From Cannabis sativa (taxonomy: Eukaryota > Streptophyta > Magnoliopsida > Rosales > Cannabaceae), in assembly GCF_029168945.1 (NCBI RefSeq), contig NC_083604.1, positions 13,632,812-13,696,811 on the forward strand: 64,000 bases of DNA. Direction: 5' to 3'. The notes below the pieces were generated by a model that was given only the letters and a program-made list of their open reading frames with translations, made no database searches and was not told where the DNA came from. How positions within the stretch are numbered: position 1 is the first letter of the stretch; every line of letters begins with the position of its first letter. Position numbers and translations under genes: made by a program. Positions 10,619 to 23,727 of this stretch are shown here, piece by piece.

Positions 10619-12510
10619 TGTTGGAATTTATTTTACCAGGATCTTAGATCTACTCACAAGTATGTTGTTTAACACCCTAAATATGAACTTTCTAAAACGA
10701 TAAATAAACACATATAAAGTTAAGAAAACCTTACATTGGTTGCAGCGGAATAATGTCTCCTTCCACTCAGATCTCTAACCCTTGTATCATTTCTGTCGCA
10801 GAGTATTATCAAGATTTGAGCCCGAATGTCGTTCTCTTTGTGTGTGATCCTTCACAGTCTTCCAATCTATGATTGAGGTACCACTTGCTGTGTGTGGCCA
10901 CTACTCTATCACTGAGGGTCGAAATTTAGAAGAGGAAAAGAGAGAGAGAGGTTGGTTCGGCTATAGAGAGAGAGGGAAGGCTCAGTTTTCTGAAAAAGTA
11001 ATTTTCTGACAGAAAAGGTTATTAAAACTTATTATTTGACTGAGCCATCACTTTCTATTTATAGGCAACTACTAGGTTTAGGTTAGTAATTATTTGGCAT
11101 TAAAATAATGAAAATATTAATTGGAAAATCTTGCTTAAGTGGCCGGCCAAGGTGTGTAATGGGCTCCACTTGGTTTTTGCAGTTTTCACAATTTTTATTT
11201 CTATTTTCTCAAAAACGCTAATTTTCCAATTCTAACCATTTAAATGCCAAAACTAATTATTTAATAACTAAAATAGATGATTAAATAATATTATCATTTA
11301 ATTTAATTATTAATTAGACACATAAAGTCTATTAATTAATAAATAAACCTAGAATCTCTTTTCTTTACAATTTCACCCCTGCTCAGTGAAAATTCACAAA
11401 TTAGACATAGTCTAACTTTAGAATTATAATTGATTAATCATGAATCAATTATTGAGTCTTACAAGCAGTATAGTCTCAACTAGAATGGGGACCATGGATC
11501 TATATGCTGAGCTTCCAATAAGGGAATCGAATTTACTAAGTAAATCCCTACTTATTAATTCTTCGTTGAATCCACTCTTAGAACTTAGAATTGCACTCTC
11601 AGACTTATATAGAGCATATTATATGTTCCACGATATAGATATGCTATCTCATTTAACCATTGTTATAATCTTATTGTGATCAAAGATCCTCTATATAGAT
11701 GATTTACATCGAGATGGGATAATTTTACCGTTCTCACCCCTCAACGTATTTTGCCCCTTAAAACACTTAGCTACCTGTAAATGATGTTTAGTGATCTAAG
11801 AATTAGTCACTTAAACAAGAGCTCATCCATTTACTTCTATTTAGCTAAGCTCGAAGGGAATCATCACTTGACTTCTATACACCAGTAGAAGCTATAGATT
11901 CCATATTTATGTTCAGCACTCCCACTCAATTATACTATCATGTTTCCAAAATATACGTATCACCCTGACCCAAAAGTAGGCTTAACTAATAAATCAAAGA
12001 ACATGAATAGCACTCCTGAGTTGAGCCTAAGCATATCAGGATTTAGATTCTTTTAATCTTAAGATCAACTAGTGATATTGACTTGGAAAGATATAACGGT
12101 AAGTTTATAATATCTTAACTAAGTTGCAATATCGGTCCAGTCCAATGTATACTCCATACATTCAAAACTAGTATACTTTACTAATGTCCTGGAAAGAACA
12201 TAACACTTACTCCAAGTGTAAGTACACATCATCGCTGATTATCACATTAGTGTAAATCCAAAACACTGATGAAACAGAGACTTAGTCTTTTGATTCATAT
12301 TTTCACAATCACATTCCACTGTGTTGACGATACTGTAATTGTGAATAAACATATGAACTGGACTTAACTGATTTTGTGTGTAAATGTAATAAACATATTA
12401 AACCATTAACATGTAAAATTCATGCAAACATAAATCACTTCAAATTTCTTATATTGATAACTAATCAGATTGTAAAGGATTTTATTTAGGGCACAAAACC
12501 CAACATGGAC
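10614..12510 (-). mobile_element. Solo LTR of a Copia-type family, subfamily A
   Basis: The 1887 bp LTR at 10619-12505 runs (+ strand) from TGTTGGAATTTA to AAACCCAACA and is flanked by a perfect 5-bp TSD, TGGAC, at 10614-10618 and 12506-12510. No internal region is attached, so this is a solo LTR left by LTR-LTR recombination. Read on the minus strand it begins TGTTGGGTTTTGTGCCC and aligns along its length with the LTR at 60007-61917. It is related but clearly diverged from the LTRs at 18387 and 30398. Confidence 0.92.
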
Positions 12511-13640
12511 TTGATCCATTATTCTGATTGGTCCCGCTGTTGGGCTTCAAATAACTAAATTGCATTCAATGTTGGAATTCCACGTGTCCCCATCTAGAAA
12601 CACGGATAATATTTACCACTAGCTTCCGTAACTCTAAGGGTTGTAGAAGCTTGCACTCTTCCTCGGGACAGGTAGAGGCTAAAAGGCAGAACTTTTAAGA
12701 ATTCCATACTGATCTTGTTTGTGGTTGACAACTCTCCATTTTTTGAAATAGAGTAACACGTGCGGAATTGTATCATCAGTTTGTGGAGGTAAATTTTATT
12801 GATGGCATGCATGTGGTTAATCTTGGTGAGATGGCAGTTGATTACATCAACACAAGTCTCAAAAAGAACATCATCATTCAAATTTTCTTGATACAAAACA
12901 TTTCATTAAATGTCCAACTATCAATTTTTTCCCAATCCGTTGATATTTTTTTGGTTTTTCTTGAGCGTAATCATGGCCATTAATCTAGAAATATGCGGAT
13001 TGCCATTTTTTTTTTGTATAAATATGGTGCAAACATGTACGTTCACCACTTTCACCCAAATTTCAAACCGAGGTTGAACCTGCAAAGAGAAGATGACAAT
13101 GAACAAGATAACACTGAAGCATTACATCGATCATTGTATTCATCTTCTTCTTCAGATTCATGAGTGAGAGAATCCAGGAGCACCACCCCCAGTTCTAATT
13201 GGCGATTCTTCACTGTCATCAAGAATATTGGATATCGATACTGAGATAGATAAACTTATTAGTCAAGTTTGTGCTCTTCAAACTACGGTCGCACATCTTG
13301 ATTGACCATCCATATCATAGTTTTCTTTGACACCTTCTTTTGACGCAAGGATTCATTCTTCGGGGCCTTTGTTTTCTTCAAAATTTTCATCATCACCTAG
13401 TTCTTCACCAAGTAAGCTTCTTTCTGTACATTTCTTAAATCTTGATAAATGTCTAGGTTTAGTATTCTGCTTGATAGTCCCATGATTGCTTTATGTTGAT
13501 GATGAACAAAACTTAGGCCTTGGACTGATTCTATCTTCATTGTAGAATAAGAGCATTTCGCACATTGTATCTATAACCACGAGTAGATTCTGTGATTGTA
13601 AAATTCTACCCTTTTTGAGTTTTGATTGAAAATAGCTACG
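12511..13640. other. Unassigned sequence between solo LTR and Copia pol remnant
   Basis: No protein family recognised in any frame. It may hold worn 5' parts of the Copia element that follows, but no gag motif can be seen. Confidence 0.35.
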
Positions 13641-15305
13641 TTATTAGCAATAGGAATGACTGAATTCTTTCCTTCTATTCGAGACCTTTTATGGTTCCAA
13701 ATGAAACTTTGTTTCCTCTTTCGATTGACCTTATGTGTTGCCGATCTGATCGTCCAAAATTGATACTCTTTGAGAGTTTTATTTTTGCATGTAGAGTCTG
13801 GTGGGGACCTCTCCAAGCAGTTATAGAGGAGGACTCTCCCGTAAATGTAACATTGGTAAAATTGTTCGAATTCGGAGTGATCATGGTAAGGAATATGAGA
13901 ACTCTGTATATGATGATTTTTGTAAGTCTACAGTTATAAGTCATGAATTCTCAGCTCCTAAAACTCCTCAACAAAATGGAGTTGTTGAGAGAAAGAATCG
14001 AACTTTACAAGAGATGGCAAGAGTGATGTTAAATAGCAGGAAGCTGACAAAACGATTGTGGGCAGATGTTATAAACACAGCTTGCTATACAATAAATCGA
14101 GTGTTTATTCGTCCAGGTACTTCCAAAACATCTTATGAAATTTGGAAAGGTAAGCGTCCAAATGTAATTTTCATGTCTTTGGATGTGTTTGCTATGTTTC
14201 AAGAGATCGTGAGCATATTGGAAAATTTGATGCTAAAAGGGATGTTGGTGTGGTATTTAGATATTCCACAAATAATAAAGCCTATCAGGTTTACAACATG
14301 AGAACTCAAACTGTTATGGAATCAACTAATGTGGTTGTTGATGATTTTAAATATTTTTAGAATTTTCCACAGAAACCAAGATAGATAGTTTTCTGGATAC
14401 TCCACCAGAAGCAGCAAATGTAGATTATGATGCAGCATACTTGAATTTTGAAGAAGCGAATGTCGAATCTGCTGATGCAAGTGAAGCAGATGAACCAGAA
14501 CAGCCTATCTCGCTTCATCCAAACATCATTATTGATTCTATGCAGAAGGAACCCAGCACCAGAGTAAAATTGGATCATTCAAAAGATCTCATTCTTGGAA
14601 GTCTTGAAGAAAACATGGTAACAAAAAAAAAGGGTATGTTAATTTGATTTGTTTTCTTTGTTTTATCTCACAATTTGAACTGAAAAATGTGAAAGAAGCC
14701 ATGACATATGAAGAATGGCTCAATACAATGCAAGAAGAACTTAACCAGTTTGTCCGCAACAAGGTTTGAATTTTGGTTCGAAGACCAAAAGGTATCAATG
14801 TGATTGGAAAAAAGTGGATCTTTCAAAATAAAAGTGATAAATTCGGTACAATTGTGAAGAACAAGACTCGATTGGTGGCACAAGGCTATACACAGGTAGA
14901 AGGTATTGATTTTGATGAAACCTTTGCTCCAGTAGCAAGATTATAATCTATTCTTTTGCTATTGTGTATTGCTTGTGTTCTTGATATCAAATTGCATCAA
15001 ATGGATGTGAAGTCTGCCTTTTTGAATGGGATTTTGAGTGAGGAAGTTTATGTTGAGCAACCAAAGGGATTTGAAGATCCTCAGTTTCCAAACCATATTT
15101 ATAAAGTAGAAAAAGCTTTGTACGGTCTAAAACAGGCTCCCCGTGCCTGATTTTAAAGGTTAACTCAATTTTTAATTTCTCTTGATCATGAAAGAGGCAG
15201 TGTAGACAAAACTCTTTTCATCAAACACATAAAATCTAACTTTATCATTGCTCAAATTTATTTGGATGATATAGTGTTTGGGTCTACATCTAACCATGAA
15301 GTGCA
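13640..15305 (+). pseudogene. Copia pol remnant (integrase and reverse transcriptase), disrupted
   Basis: The plus strand carries a degenerate Copia polyprotein. The integrase core shows the conserved D of RSDHGKEY and the E of NGVVERKNRT, followed by a typical RLWADVINTACY stretch. Downstream, after an acidic spacer, come reverse transcriptase blocks: [33 protein letters not shown] and a YLDD box (IYLDDIVFGST). The frame is broken by several stops, among them TGA near 14767, TAA near 14944 and TGA near 15148, and by shifts near 13800 and 14300. The sequence stops at 15305, where a Gypsy-type LTR end begins directly after the YLDD region, so the rest of RT and RNase H has been displaced or lost. 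The element cannot be active. Confidence 0.88.
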
Positions 15306-16690
15306 TGTAACGCCCTAATGGTAAGGCACGCTACAGTAATTTTAAATTGAAGTGCTATCTTTGCTAATCATGGAGTTTCCTTGAAAATCGTGTCAAATTA
15401 AAACTTTTAGTGTTAACTATGAAATTTTATAAATTTTATAAAAATATTTACAAGTGTCGGGATCCCGTTGATAAATTTTTTACAAAATATTCAGAATACA
15501 AAAGTCAGGTCGCACAGCGACTACAAAATGATAACCCAGATGTCCCGAGACCGAACACTCCAGGTCGCGCCGCCATACATGTACAATCTCATCCTAGCTC
15601 AAGCTCACTCCTGTTCAGCCTTCGCCTTTCTTTTACCTACACATGAAAGTTGAACTGTGAGTCGACAGACTCAGTAAGAAAAACACATAACATATCACAT
15701 AATACCGACTTGTATCTAGGCGCCCATACACCTATTTACAAGGCTTAACAAATGAGTAAGAACGTTCCATACTAGGGTACTACCACTGTACCACATACAC
15801 TTTGTACCAACATTGTACGAGTGTTGGTAGGGATTATTTCGTACCCTGAATACCATTAAGTGTTATACCACACACCCCCTATACTTTCCCGTACTTGTGA
15901 TAGTAACACCGTAATGTACTCTTTAAACAATATACACTATACGAATGGACTTTGTACCATTTCCATACAAGTGTTGGTAGTGTACCAACCATAACAAGCA
16001 TGCATATACATTTCACACATACATTCATTTGCATATATATCACATATTATACGCTGTTCTCACCTCTTTCCTGAATTCAAGTGAGTTGGCCGACCTGAAT
16101 GGAAAGTCTCGTGCTGGATAGATGCCTTAATCACATAACATAACTGTATAAATCACACGTCAAAATCCTAATCCGAGAAACTCGAACCTCTTTGCTACTT
16201 GACATCTCTCGGACGGATCTTTTAATCCTATGAAGGATGCTTGAATTCCATTAAGGATGGAGAGTCCTAGAGTGGCACTCTTTGCTACGTGACATCTCTA
16301 GGAAGGATCTTTAAATCCTATGAAGGATGCTTGAATTCCATTACGGATGGAGAGTCCTAGAGTGGCACTCTTTGCTACGTGACATCTCTAGGACAAATCT
16401 TTAAATCCTATGAAGGATGCTCGAATTCCATTACGAATGGAGAGTCCTAGTCTTTGCTACGTGACTATTCGAGGACAAATACTTAAATCCTATGAAGGAT
16501 GCTTGAATTCCATTACGGATTGAGAGTCCTAGAGTAACACTCTTTGCTACGTAACAATTCTAGGACAGATCCTTAAATTCTATGAAGGATGCTTGAACCC
16601 CAATACGAATTGAAAGTCCTAGAGTGACACTCTTTGCAACGTGACAATTCTTGGTCGGATATAAGAATCCTAACTAGTACATGCCCTATT
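15306..16690 (-). mobile_element. Ty3/Gypsy-type LTR end inserted into the Copia pol
   Basis: From 15306 the sequence begins TGTAACGCCCTAATGG and for about 400 bp parallels the left LTR of the Gypsy element at 28700. Shared blocks include GGGATCCCG, TGTCCCGAG, CATGTACAATCTCAT, TTTACCTACACAT and GTGAGTCGACAGACTCAGTA. It interrupts the Copia RT exactly. A possible TSD copy GTGCA at 15301-15305 has no partner found in the window, so the far end of the element is not established. The LTR contains the 90-bp array described separately. Confidence 0.7.
16191..16680. repeat. Six-copy ~90-bp tandem array
   Basis: Units begin TTTGCTACGTGACA or a variant at 16191, 16281, 16371, 16453, 16543 and 16633, giving periods of 90, 90, 82, 90 and 90 bp. 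Each unit includes CCTATGAAGGATGCTTGAA and GAGAGTCCTAG. It lies within the LTR-like segment that starts at 15306. Confidence 0.9.
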
Positions 16691-17018
16691 TGTGGCAAAG
16701 ATTCATGCTACATGATTACCTTGTAGATACAAAAGACAAGGAAAAACTTAAATCCTCCATCCGAATAAAACATCCCATCCAATGAAAATGCAGTGAATGA
16801 TACTCATAATCCTACATCAATAAACAACGATAAACAAGCTCAACATATAGAATAAAGTGGTGCATCAAAGAGGTCTAATACACATCAAAAAAGCTCAATC
16901 CATAGAGCAAAGTCCTACATCATGAAGGCTTAGTTCACTGAACACAAATCCACATCAAAAGAGCTCAACATAAAGCATTACACATAAAATCAAAGTCCAA
17001 AAAATGACAAGGTTCCCA

Positions 17019-20000
17019 TCATAAATAAGACAATACATCGCTCAAATAAAATGAACATACAAGAAGTAGAAATAACACACCAATGAGCCACCTTAGAATC
17101 AACCGGAACTTCAATGGTACCTTTGTCAAACTCGGCAACCTAATTGCAATCTTCTTCAGCCTCGAGAACACCAGTGTCAAACTCTGAAACATTAGATTCT
17201 TCATCACCAGAGGTAACTAAATCAGGAAAAATTTTCCTATAAACTTCTAACTCCTCATCTACCTTCCACGTAGTAGACCTACCTTTTTTAAAATTTGTGA
17301 ACAACTCTAGGTGAGCTTTACACATAGCTTTAAATGCAATGTCATCTAGCTGAGCATACAAACCAGCTGATTTCTCCTTTTCATTTGCAAGCTCTTTATC
17401 AGTTTCTTCAATCTTCTTCTGTAAAGTGTTAAGCTTTTCAATGACCCTCTTGTTTTCCTCCTAAAGTGCTTTGTTAAACTTCTTAAGGGCGGTGTTCTCC
17501 TTGTCAAGCTATTTGCGATCTCGACGAATAAAAATCGCATCGGAAAGAGCCTGTCAAGAACAAACAAATATTAGAACAAATAAAAAACCTCAATAAGAAA
17601 GAAGCTTCGAAAAGAAACTTACTCGATATATTGAAGAGACCAAGTCATCAAAAGATGCAGCGTGTCCAAGCTCATGCAAATGCCTCTCATCTAGAGGACT
17701 CAAGAGAGCCTCAACATGTCCTTCAATCGTAGACGGATTCGAGTGCACACAAACATTTATTGGAATAATAGTGCCCTCTTCATCGTCGCTCCCCAAGTCG
17801 ACTTTACATCTCTTATTTGGATCTTTCCTGGTATTAGTTTTTCGAAGTGACAACACCCTTCGGAGACGCAAAAGCGCCTGAACGCCCCGTAATTGATGAT
17901 TGCCCCTTGGAACTAATTTTCTGAGTCGTGGCCTTCTTGGCTCTTGCCAAAATATCGGAAGAGGACGACATTATGAAAGACATCCTCTTAGTGTACTGGT
18001 TTGCTAGAATCCGTTCTTCCTCTATTAAATGAGTAAGAATAGAAAACTTGGCACCAGTAAACTCTAAAGCTCGCTTCAGTAAGAAAATAGAGATCCGACC
18101 ACTCGGTTGAATAAGGAAATTACCTTCTATCTGCCCCTTGACTTTGCTCCAAAGAAATCTTGAAGCCAAATCTTTTTTCGTTCAACAATTTTTTCCACCA
18201 CCTATCCTCCTGAGAGATTGCAAAAATCTCCCACAGCTTTTGCTTGTTCTGGGATGACAAAGAAGGAACGGTCCTTGATTCTCCACCTACAACGGAGAAA
18301 TGCAAATTAATTAGAAACACAAGAATCACATACAAAATGAAAGATGCCAAAAAATATAATGGCCTAATGTGTGGCACCCACCTAACTGTTGGGTTTTATG
18401 CCCTAAATAAAACTCATTTCATATAATCAGATTTACTTATTAATAAAGATCAGAAATAACATTTTATGTTGCATGGTTCACATGATTTATTTCATGATTA
18501 TATGTGTATATAATGTATGAATTTTTTTTAAGTCCAGAACATATGAGTTGGTTAAAGATTATAGTGTTGTCAGCACAGTGGAATATAATCTTTATTATAT
18601 GTTCAAAAGTAGATTCCCTGATTTGTCAGAACACTGGATTTAGACTGACATGGTATAATCAGCGATAGGTATTCTTACACCTTGGAAAAGTGTTATGTCC
18701 TTTCCAGGACATTGGCAAAGTTTACCAGTATCGGATGCATGGAGTATGCATTGGAATGGACCGATATTGAACTTTGAATTAGATTTTGAAACTTACCGTA
18801 AACATCTATTCAATTCAATATCATAAGTTGATCCTAGATCACATGATCGAAATCCTGATATGGTTAGGCTCAATTTCAAGAGTATTATTCGTGTTCTTTG
18901 ATTTGTTAGTTAAGCCTAATCTTTAGTCTGGGCAATACGTACATTTTGGGAACACGGTAATGCAATTGAGTGGGAGCGCTAACATAAATATGGAATCTAT
19001 AGCTTCTATTTGGCAAATAGAAGTAAAGGATGATTTCCTTCGAGCTTAACCAAACGAATATAAATGGTGGAGATCTCATTTCACTTAGTTGAAATATCAT
19101 TTATACAGGGTTAAGTGTTTTAAGGATAAAATACATTGTAGGGTGTTACGGTAATCTAATCCCTGTACAGTGTAAATCATCTATATAGAGGATCATTGAT
19201 CACATTAGGGTTATAACAATGGATAACTGATGACGTGTCTATATCGTGGAACATATAGAGCGTTTCTATATGACTGAGAGTGCAATTCCAAGTTCTAAGT
19301 GTGGATTCAATGAGGAATTAATAAGTTAGGGAATTTACTTGGTAAATTCGGTTCGACTTATTGGAAGCTCGGTTATATAGACCCATGGTCCCCATACTAG
19401 TTGAGGCCATACTGCTTGTAAGACTCAGTTAATTGATTTTAATTAATCAATTATAATTCTAAAAGTTAGACTATGTCTACTTTATGAATTCTCACAGTTT
19501 AAGGATGAAATCGTAAATAAAAGGGTTTCTAGGTTTAATTATTAATTAAGAGACTTTGTATGTCTAATTAATAATTATTTTAAATGACAATATTATTTAA
19601 TAATCTATTTTAGTTATTAAATAATTAGTTTTGGCATTTAAATGATTAGAATTGGAAAAATGGCATTTTTTGGAGAAATTGAAATAAAATTGAGGAAACT
19701 GCAAAATCCAAGTGAGGCCCATTTCCCTCTATGGGCCGAGCACTCCCTTTGTGTTTCCCAATTATTATTTTATTTTTTAATTGTCATGTAATTGCTAATC
19801 AAAGCCTAGCTATAATAGGAAAGTGGTGAATCACACTAAATAAGGCAGTTAATCAATTACACAGTAATTAAGGAAACTGTTTTATTTGGAAAGTTGTGCT
19901 CTCTCTTCTCCCTATATATAGCAGCCCTTGTTCTCTTCTCTTGCACATCATATGTATGATCAGCCACGAAATTGAGAGAGAAAAAGAGAGAAAAATTCGA

Positions 20001-21123
20001 AATCCTTGTGAGATGAGTAGTGCCCACACACATCAAGTGGTATCTCAATCATAGTATGGAAGCCTATGGAATTTCTGCATCAAACAAGGAGAAAAGAAGA
20101 TCCAGGTTCAGATCTTGGTGATGCTCTGCTACAGAAAGGAATCAAGGGCTAGAGATCTGAACGGAAGGAGTCATATTATTCCGCTGCACCCACTGTAAGG
20201 TTTTCTAACTTTATATGTGTTTATTTTCATTGTTTTAGAATTCATATTAGGTTGTTAATCCAATATACTTGTTAGTAAATCTAGATCCTGGTAAAATTAA
20301 TTCCAACACTAACACCCTCCAACTAGTAGAGAACCTATCAGCTCCAGGTGTGAACATTTCTTCTCCATGGAAGAAACAATAAAATTCTTTCCAATCCCGG
20401 TCCGCGGATTTCGGTTTCCAAATTAAAAATTGGTCCTCATTTCGACTTACTATACCTCCCATTTTCTTTATCATATTCTTTTACGGTGTAGAGAGCATAA
20501 AATTCTACTAAGTCAACACTCATCTCAAATACCTCAGAGAACCTCTCAATACAATATCCAAGAAATAGGCATCAGTTGGCTAGGAGCAATCTGATACTAA
20601 TTCAAGATTGACGAAACAAAAGGTGGAAAAGGAAACCTGAAGCCTCAAAAAAAGGTATACGAATACATGCCACACCAATTAGGAACATCCCAGTCTATTC
20701 GTTCCTCCCTCCTAGGTAGCCTCATTTTTATATTACGAGAAATTCCATAAGCCAATCTCATTTGAGCTAGGAGTGGAACCATCAATTTAGAGCCAAGATT
20801 AATGCGTAAAATACTCTGTGATTTACCTAGGAAACTCGGTCCATCATCCTTATTCACTAATTGGGCTAAGGCATAACCTATTACTAGGAATTCCTCCCCA
20901 TCCACCGCTTACCCAATTGCATCATGGTCGTCTACATCCTGACCATAGTACTCTTCTGCGACGGTGACAGGAACGAGAGACGAGGCATCCGAAACCTCTC
21001 GATCAAAATCACCATCCATGTCCGTAAGGACCACAACCTGTCAGCGACCACTATCAATATCGGAATGTGCTGATCTAACAACCATATACTAGGGACAAAG
21101 AATAAGGGATACCCCCTTTCCAC
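17019..21123 (-). pseudogene. Multi-exon gypsy-type transposon ORF, split by a solo LTR
   Basis: Several minus-strand open segments appear to belong to one gene read right to left. 21123-20932 is acidic in one frame (DMDGDFDREVSDASS). 20905-20645 holds LGSKLMVPLLAQMRLAYG. 20474-20320 holds WKPKSADRDWKEFYCFF. After the solo LTR at 18387-20308, 18290-18120 holds SRTVPSLSSQNKQKLWEIF and RWWKKLLNEKRF. 17990-17840 is Ser/Lys-rich. 17871-17590 holds LDERHLHELGHAASF. 17567-17140 looks coiled-coil and acidic (ELEVYRKIFPDLV). The layout recalls the plant putative gypsy-type transposon domain proteins found in large non-autonomous retrotransposons. That match is from memory and only moderate. At least one stop is visible (near 17462), so I treat it as a pseudogene. 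Splice sites other than those next to the LTR were not resolved. Confidence 0.5.
18382..20313 (+). mobile_element. Solo LTR of a Copia-type family, subfamily B
   Basis: The 1922 bp LTR at 18387-20308 runs TGTTGGGTTTTATGCCC to ATTCCAACA, flanked by the perfect TSD CTAAC at 18382-18386 and 20309-20313. It is the same subfamily, in opposite orientation, as the LTR pair of the 10 kb element at 30398-40477. It sits about 6 nt inside a probable intron of the minus-strand gypsy-type ORF. Confidence 0.93.
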
Positions 21124-21681
21124 TACTCAATGTAAGTAACAATACTATTAGAAAATATCGTATTCCCACCATCCACCTACATAGAGATAAACTCCCTTTG
21201 GAATTCCGTAATTTCGAGATGAATACATAGCTTGGGGTCTACACTTTTTTCTATTTCAATAATCCTAAAATGGATGAGGAACACAATAAGCACATTCTTT
21301 GTTACTCAACAATTCAAGGACGGATACAAACACTCAAAAAATACATTTCCCTATTTAATATTTTATCAAATGCCCAATCCAAAATTCCTAGTCCAAGCCC
21401 ACAAACACATAAAATTTATTTATTTATTTAATTTTATTTTCTTTTTCCTATCATGTTTATAAAAAAAAACTATTTTTCTAAATACAAAAATAAAGCTCAC
21501 CCCTATATATATACCCACCAATACACACTATGAACTCATTTCACTACTAGTTCTCAAGTATTACAACAATTGTAAATTACTTAGTCCATATACACTATTT
21601 AGATTTTATCCATTATTATAAACGAAAATCAAAAACATTAAGAACAATGCTCCTCCATTTCACCAAAATCCTAAAAATGCT
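21124..21681. other. Stretch without recognised feature
   Basis: AT-rich, no ORF or repeat family recognised. It separates the gypsy-type ORF from the next LTR-like repeat. Confidence 0.4.
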
Positions 21682-23024
21682 TGTTAGGCTATTTTTAGTC
21701 TAAGTTTCGGGTCACATTTTATAGTTGTTTTTCTTTTTTATTATTATCTTTGGAATAGAATTATGCTTATTTTTTCTTTGATTTCATGTTTCTACACTTG
21801 GGATGTATAAATTGGACAAATTTCGGAAAACAGTGATCTATAAAATAGAGAAAATTTTGAAAGAGAATAAAGCTGAAACTTTAAGCCTGAATTCGACTAT
21901 GTTCTGATCAGATTTTGGACAAAGTCAAAACATAAAAGTTTTAGATCTCTTTTTTATCTTTCCAACGCATCTTGAATCAGCTCATTTGGAGTTTGTATGA
22001 GAAAGTTATGCCCATTTTACTAAAAGAGATCGAAGCAGAAAATTCCATCTCGCCGCGGCGAGATTTCCATGGCCGCGGCCATAAAGTCTGGGCAGAAACG
22101 TGTTTTTTTGATGCAATTCTGGCCGCGGCGAGCGTCCGTACGGTCAGAGGTATTTTTGTCCGACGAACCCTAAACATTAGTTATAAATAGAAAACTACGA
22201 TTGGAAGTCAGGGGAGGCGATTTGGAGACCTAAAACACAACAGAAAGCGGCAGGAAGAGCATAGTAATTCAAAGTGAAGATCCAGAATCAATCCACCAAC
22301 ATTTTCTTTCTCTATTCCTCTTTAATTTATTTATGCTGAATATTGCTATAGGAATGGTTATGGATTTATTTCTGAACTAAATTTCCCATTTAGGGAGGAT
22401 GATGATTGTTGTTTAATGTTTTTGCCTAGTTAATGTTTAATTGCCATTCCTCCATTCTTGATTGTGAAATTATCTATATTTGTGTTTAATTCCATGTGTA
22501 AGCTTGATCACCTTCTGCATGTTCTATGATCTCAATTCAAAATCTGAAAAGTGAGAATTGAGAATGCTAAAATTGGATAATCGATGTTCTATGTGAAGCG
22601 AGAGTATTCACATGACTTATGTGACAAGTAGATTATTGCTTAATGCTGATTTCATGTTAGTTTAATTAAGAGATTAATTAGAGAACATTTGATTTAGAAC
22701 CTAGAAGATCTGAAAAGAGTTAGGTTAATTTATAATCTGTCATTCACTTCAAGAAAAGGATAGCAATTAGGCATTAACAATTGGGTAAACAAACGACAGG
22801 ATTCTCCTCCCTATTATCTCATCTTGCTAAACTTTCAATTGTGTTATTTAAGTTTTCTAAATTATTTTCATTCTTTTTAAATCATAAATACTTTTGATTT
22901 GTCAAATAAAATTATAAGTATAGTTTAGTAGTAATTAATCCAATTCCCTATGATTCAACCTCATTTGTGTGAGTATACTGCTTGATTGCGTACACTTGCG
23001 TAGTAATTAATAATTTTGGCAACA
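21682..23024 (+). mobile_element. LTR-like repeat, unclassified family, copy 1
   Basis: A 1343 bp unit from TGTTAGGCTATTTTTAG to TTTGGCAACA. It is homologous in inverted orientation to 26759-28074. Shared blocks include GCCTGAATTCGACTA, AGTTATG and, near the right end, CGCAAGTG in reverse. The TG...CA ends and near-match flanks (ATGCT left, ATGAT right) suggest a solo LTR. It carries GC-rich palindromes at 22052-22130 that copy 2 lacks. Confidence 0.55.
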
Positions 23025-23456
23025 ATGATATTCTAAATCCATTCAAGTATTTATCAAATCCAGAAATTTATGTTAAAGTAATGAGGAAAATATGCATAAA
23101 AGAATAATTAGGAAATCAAACAAGTCAACAAGACTCACATGTGAAAGATGAAACGGTCTTCAAAACACCTTCAGTGCTGGCACTCCTTTTTTCCTTCAAA
23201 ACAAATGAAATGGAAGAAAGAAAACCCTTTCAGCTTAAATCAATTAGAGACCACGTGCCTCTGTGGCTGAAGTAATCAAAATGAGAGCTCCAAATTTTAG
23301 GTAGCATCAAGCCCATTTAACTTATTCTTTCAACAAAAAAAAAAAAATCAAGGCCCATTACTTTGTCAAAACAAATATTGGATTGAAAACATCACACTTA
23401 TACATTTGTGAATTGTGACGTCATTAATGCATAAAGTTCCATTAGCAAACATTACA

Positions 23457-23498
<42 letters not shown>

Positions 23499-23727
23499 GA
23501 ATATCATATTAACTATTATTATTTTTAACCACATATTATTTATTTCACATGTATACTACTCATTTAAATTACTCCTAATGCAAACTCAATATTTATATAT
23601 TCTTCAAGTCAATCAATGCAAAAAAAAATATAAATTATCATTGATACATTTATTCAATTTTTTTCCAGTTATCTATACAACTACTCTTCAAGTCAACTTC
23701 ACTTGACTCAAAGAATAAGGGACAAAC
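23025..23727. other. Intergenic stretch with an ATT microsatellite
   Basis: No gene seen. A pure TTA/ATT trinucleotide run of about 40 bp lies at 23456-23497. Confidence 0.7.

Noticed and set aside
12590..13400. Possible endogenous pararetrovirus or gag sequence
   Set aside because: No zinc knuckle, protease or movement-protein motif could be seen in any frame.
16191..16680. Regular ~90-bp repeats that might suggest a CRISPR-like array
   Set aside because: The units are contiguous tandem copies with no unique spacers, lie inside an LTR, and the genome is a plant.
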